From contig JACIXB010000011.1 of assembly GCA_014360685.1 (NCBI GenBank), positions 409,803 to 473,802 of the forward strand: DNA of 64,000 nucleotides, given 5' to 3'. This DNA is from Actinomycetota bacterium. GTDB lineage: Bacteria; Actinomycetota; Geothermincolia; Geothermincolales; RBG-13-55-18. The notes under the pieces are model-generated. The model was not told the origin of the DNA, ran no database searches, and saw only the letters and a program-made list of their open reading frames with translations. A program made the translations under genes and the position numbers. How positions within the stretch are numbered: position 1 is the first letter of the stretch; each line of letters begins with the position of its first letter. Positions 60,785 through 64,000 of this stretch are shown one piece after another.

Positions 60785-62455
60785 ATGGAATCCGCGGACT
60801 ACATACCGCTGAGATACCTCAACGAGTTTATCTACTGTCCCCGCCTCGGATACCTGGAGTTCGCTTGGGGCGAGTTCGAGGAAAACGAATACACGATTGA
60901 TGGAGAGATAAAACATAAGAGAATCGACGAGATTCAGGGAAGGGATGGCGATGCGCCTGCTGAGAGGATGACCTCCGTGTTTCTATCATCTGAAAAGCTC
61001 GGGCTTATAGGGAGGATAGACCTGCTGGAATGTGAAGGTGGGGAATTTATCCCCGTTGAATATAAAAGGGGCAAGATCCCCAAAGGAAGACCGCAAGGTT
61101 ATGATCCTGAAAGGGTGCAACTCTGCGCCCAGGGATTGCTCCTTAGTGATAACGATTATCCTTCCACGAGAGGTTATATCTATTATTCCGATTCTCATAA
61201 GAGGATCGAGGTTTTATTTGATGATGAGCTTAAGGGAAAGACGCTCTCCCTCATCGAAGAGTTTAGGAAGACCCTGGCGGGTGATGAACCTCCTCCACCT
61301 CTTGATCAGAGCCCCAAGTGTGCGAGATGTTCGTTGAACCGCGTCTGCATTCCCGACGAAACGTCTGCCCTCGCTCAGGTTAGAGGGGATGAGGAGGATG
61401 CAAAGAAAGCGCCTTCCAAGGTCAGGAGACTGTTGCCCGCTGTCGACGATAACAGGCCCCTGTATGTGGCCAACCCAGGGACGAGGGTGGGGAAGGAGGG
61501 AGAGAGAGTTGTGCTCAAGTGCGGAGGCGAGGAGCTGGGCACTGTAAGATTTAACGAGGTTTCCCAGGTATGCCTGTACGGTAACGTGCAGTTGTCCTCG
61601 CAGGCCACGAGGGAGTTCATGTTGAGGGGGATCCCGGTGGTCTATTTCTCAGGCGGTGGCTGGTTCTACGGTATAGCACACTCCAATTATAGCAAGAATG
61701 CCTTCCTTCGGATAAGGCAGGTATCCATGTACCTTGACGACCACGAGAGGCTACGGGTAAGCCGACAGCTTATCAGGGGGAAGATAAGGAACTGCCGGAC
61801 TTTGGTAAGAAGGAACCTGCGGACTGCCGAAAGCAAGTCCATAGCGGAAGAGCTGGGAAGGCTGGCAAACAGGGCCCTCAGGTCTGAAACTCTGCAGGAG
61901 CTTCTGGGTATCGAGGGTCAGGCAGCTCACCTGTACTTTAAGACTTTTGCCGGTTTGATAAGGGGAAAACGGGAAGGAAGTTTGGAGTTTGAGTTCACTA
62001 CCCGGAAAAGACGACCGGCCACCGATCCGGTGAATGCTATGCTGTCCTACGGCTATTCTCTTCTCCTTAAGGATTGTTTCATAACCCTGCTTTCCGTAGG
62101 CTTTGACCCTTACATCGGCTTTTACCATCAACCGAAGTATGGGAAGCCGGCCCTGGCCCTTGACCTAATGGAAGAATTCAGGCCGATCGTGGTGGACTCG
62201 GTGGTTTTGACTTCTATCAACAACGGGGAGGTAAGAGAGAGCGATTTCGTCTCGCGCATGGGACGGGTAATCATGAAGGAACGTGCCCGCACCGGGCTCA
62301 TAGAGGCGTACGAAAGGAGAATGAATTCGACGGTAAAGCACCCCCTTTTTGGATACACGGTTTCCTACAGAAGGGTTCTCGAGGTTCAGGCGAGGTTGCT
62401 TGCCCGTTTGGTGTGCGGTGAGATTGACCTGTATGTGCCCTTTTGCACGAGGTGA
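60785..62455 (+). CDS. cas4-cas1: Cas4-Cas1 fusion integrase
   Basis: A 556-residue fusion. Residues 1-195 are Cas4: ADYIPLRYLNEFIYCPRLGYLE, nuclease residues in GRIDLLECEGGEFIPVEYKRGK, and the iron-sulphur Cys of CPR plus KCARCSLNRVC. Residues from about 215 are Cas1: RPLYVANPGTRVGKEGERVVLK, VVYFSGGGWFYGI, with the metal ligands Glu (GIEGQAAHLYF), His (GFYHQPKYGKPALALDL) and Asp/Glu (DLMEEFRP). Cas4-Cas1 fusions are typical of type I-G; Cas4 trims prespacers at the PAM before Cas1-Cas2 integrates them. It ends 2 bp before cas2. Confidence 0.96.
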   Translation: MESADYIPLRYLNEFIYCPRLGYLEFAWGEFEENEYTIDGEIKHKRIDEIQGRDGDAPAERMTSVFLSSEKLGLIGRIDLLECEGGEFIPVEYKRGKIPKGRPQGYDPERVQLCAQGLLLSDNDYPSTRGYIYYSDSHKRIEVLFDDELKGKTLSLIEEFRKTLAGDEPPPPLDQSPKCARCSLNRVCIPDETSALAQVRGDEEDAKKAPSKVRRLLPAVDDNRPLYVANPGTRVGKEGERVVLKCGGEELGTVRFNEVSQVCLYGNVQLSSQATREFMLRGIPVVYFSGGGWFYGIAHSNYSKNAFLRIRQVSMYLDDHERLRVSRQLIRGKIRNCRTLVRRNLRTAESKSIAEELGRLANRALRSETLQELLGIEGQAAHLYFKTFAGLIRGKREGSLEFEFTTRKRRPATDPVNAMLSYGYSLLLKDCFITLLSVGFDPYIGFYHQPKYGKPALALDLMEEFRPIVVDSVVLTSINNGEVRESDFVSRMGRVIMKERARTGLIEAYERRMNSTVKHPLFGYTVSYRRVLEVQARLLARLVCGEIDLYVPFCTR

Positions 62456-62457
62456 GC

Positions 62458-62748
62458 ATGCGAGGCTTTTATATTGCTTGCTATGACATACGGGACGAGA
62501 AGCGTTTGTATTATGTTCGTAAGAAGATGCTCGGTTTCGGGGATCCCCTCCAATATTCGGTCTTCATATGTCGTTTAACGAAGACAGAGAAAATCATAAT
62601 GATTGACGAGATAAGGGAACTCATAGACGAAGAGGAAGACAGTTTCGTCTTGGTATACCTGGGACCCGACAACCAGGAGGCAAGGGATCGGTTCGAATTT
62701 TACGGTGTCAGGATTTCGATGGATGGAAAATCGTCGCTGGTCTTTTGA
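62458..62748 (+). CDS. cas2: Cas2
   Basis: A 96-residue Cas2 with the ferredoxin-like fold: RGFYIACYDIRDEKRLYYVRKKMLGFGDPLQYSVFICRLTKTEKIIM, where the Asp of YDIRD is the conserved acidic position. It bridges Cas1 dimers in the integration complex. ATG 62458 after GAGGTGAGC is used; the GTG-started track ORF at 62443 overlaps cas4-cas1. The CRISPR array starts 178 bp after its stop. Confidence 0.95.
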   Translation: MRGFYIACYDIRDEKRLYYVRKKMLGFGDPLQYSVFICRLTKTEKIIMIDEIRELIDEEEDSFVLVYLGPDNQEARDRFEFYGVRISMDGKSSLVF

Positions 62749-62926
62749 ATTCGAGTGCCTCTGTTCGTGGAAAAGCGCTGGAAGTGCTCGAATGACGTTC
62801 TTCCTGGTAGATTGCAGGTTACATAAAGATGTGGATTCATCGAGTGATCATTGACAATCGTGGGGCATAGACCCCTCGAAAATAGTGTTTGAAAATGGCG
62901 TTATTAAATAAGTTATAATATGTGCT
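62749..62926 (+). promoter_or_regulatory. CRISPR leader
   Basis: 178 bp between cas2 and the first repeat. It becomes strongly AT-rich towards the array (GGCGTTATTAAATAAGTTATAATATGTGCT) and holds TATAAT (62914-62919) eight bases before repeat 1, with TTGAAA 19 bases further up. The orientation agrees with the ATTGAAGC 3' end of the repeats acting as the crRNA 5' handle. Confidence 0.7.
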
Positions 62927-64000
62927 GTTTCCACGGGTTAATCCCCGTGGCCCAATTGAAGCTTATGCCGGAGCGATTTAAGTATGACCTGGCGAAACTT
63001 GTTTCCACGGGTTAATCCCCGTGGCCCAATTGAAGCCTTTGCTCGCGCTCTCCCAGCAGGCGAGAGAAACTATGTTTCCACGGGTTAATCCCCGTGGCCC
63101 AATTGAAGCAGGAGCGTAGTGGACGATTACGCGCAGGCTGTGCTGAGTTTCCACGGGTTAATCCCCGTGGCCCAATTGAAGCAGCTGTTTTGGCGCGCAC
63201 CCTTAACCTCCAAATCCTTGTTTCCACGGGTTAATCCCCGTGGCCCAATTGAAGCACTCATACTTCTATCGAGTGCCTCACGCCAGGGTAGCGTTTCCAC
63301 GGGTTAATCCCCGTGGCCCAATTGAAGCGCGCGACCGTAAGCGTCGGAGGCCACAGCGTCACCAGCGTTTCCACGGGTTAATCCCCGTGGCCCAATTGAA
63401 GCCAGCAACAGCTTCACCAAGTCACGGTGGTCATCATCAGGTTTCCACGGTTTAATCCCCGTGGCCCAATTGAAGCAGGTCAAGCAGTGTGGCAGCAAAG
63501 GCGTCGTATTCGTGTTTCCACGGGTTAATCCCCGTGGCCCAATTGAAGCAACCTGACTGCGGACCAATCAGGGCGTGTAGCAGAGTTTCCACGGGTTAAT
63601 CCCCGTGGCCCAATTGAAGCTCGCCATCGATGGTGGGAGACGGAAGGGCGGATACGTGTTTCCACGGGTTAATCCCCGTGGCCCAATTGAAGCACGTGAG
63701 AGAGTGTCGGGGTCCCCGGCGGCACAATACCGTTTCCACGGGTTAATCCCCGTGGCCCAATTGAAGCGGAAGAGATCAGATTCCCTCTTGCTCACCTTCT
63801 CCTCGTTTCCACGGGTTAATCCCCGTGGCCCAATTGAAGCTTCTTCTACTTCTTCTTGGTTTTTCCGTTTGGATTCCAGTTTCCACGGGTTAATCCCCGT
63901 GGCCCAATTGAAGCCTTGCCACCTCGCCGCTGTCCCAGTAGCGCCTGATGGGTTTCCACGGGTTAATCCCCGTGGCCCAATTGAAGCCTTCCCACCTCGC
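62927..64000 (+). CRISPR. CRISPR array, 15 repeats, continues past the window end
   Basis: The 36-bp repeat is GTTTCCACGGGTTAATCCCC GTGGCCCAATTGAAGC with a 7-bp stem CCACGGG/CCCGTGG. Repeats begin at 62927, 63001, 63074, 63147, 63220, 63293, 63367, 63441, 63514, 63585, 63658, 63732, 63805, 63879 and 63952. Fourteen full spacers are 35-38 nt (mostly 37-38; the ninth is 35), plus 13 nt of a fifteenth. Repeat 8 has G to T at position 11. The transcription direction is + from the leader after cas2. The small ORFs listed in this stretch are repeat artefacts. Confidence 0.99.

Noticed and set aside
63012-63795. Short ORFs inside the CRISPR array
   Set aside because: They are translations of the repeat (recurring FNWATGINPWK and IGPRGLTRGN) and not genes.

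Overview
The window is high-GC bacterial DNA with a Gram-positive, actinobacterial look. It encodes a Tad/Flp pilus operon, an LCP (LytR-CpsA-Psr) protein with a LytR_C tail, a PASTA-domain kinase-like protein, many lipoproteins and single-pass secreted proteins, and frequent GTG/TTG starts behind strong AGGAGG sites. I see no outer-membrane or LPS genes. Anaerobe-type features (4Fe-4S ferredoxin, LUD protein, methyltransferase-like protein, radical SAM protein) suggest a deep-branching anaerobic Actinomycetota lineage. That assignment is inference.

Layout. 1-4.7 kb: minus-strand Tad operon tadZ-tadA-tadB-tadC and a Flp-like pilin; TadZ has lost the P-loop lysine. 5.0-12.8 kb: secreted proteins, namely a PQQ-type beta-propeller, two lipoproteins and a 1261-residue membrane-anchored protein made of about 45 repeats of roughly 23 residues. 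13-19.6 kb: a zinc-finger membrane protein, a STAS protein, a PilB ATPase, cysteine synthase and a metallophosphoesterase. 19.7-29.3 kb: a MtaA/MtbA-like methyltransferase, a LUD protein, p-aminobenzoate genes pabA, pabB and pabC, a ferredoxin-like protein and a CocE-type hydrolase. 29.7-33.7 kb: a promoter-driven pair encoding a pseudokinase-PASTA-PKD membrane protein and an M23/glycine-rich membrane protein, the most unusual gene pair here after the repeat protein. 33.7-48 kb: xseA-xseB, LCP, DMT transporter, BMP-like lipoprotein, Hsp20, Lon, two small secreted proteins, a radical SAM protein and a divergent polysaccharide deacetylase. 48.2-51.2 kb: minus-strand Co/Ni ECF operon cbiM-PDGLE-cbiQ-cbiO behind a terminator-type attenuator. 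51.7-53.3 kb: a zinc-ribbon membrane protein and tRNA-Arg(CCU). 53.9-64 kb: a complete type I-G (formerly I-U) CRISPR-Cas locus (csb1, csb2, cas3, csb3, cas4-cas1, cas2) with an array of 15 repeats running off the window end.

Recurring small-scale structure: three unrelated genes carry direct duplications of their own 3' ends (ferredoxin, xseA, deacetylase). A 25-bp perfect repeat occurs at both ends of the pabA-pabB segment and supplies the last codons of pabB. Two leaders (pabA, cbiM) carry intrinsic terminators upstream of the start codon.

All calls rest on reading the sequence and on recognised motifs. No database search was run.
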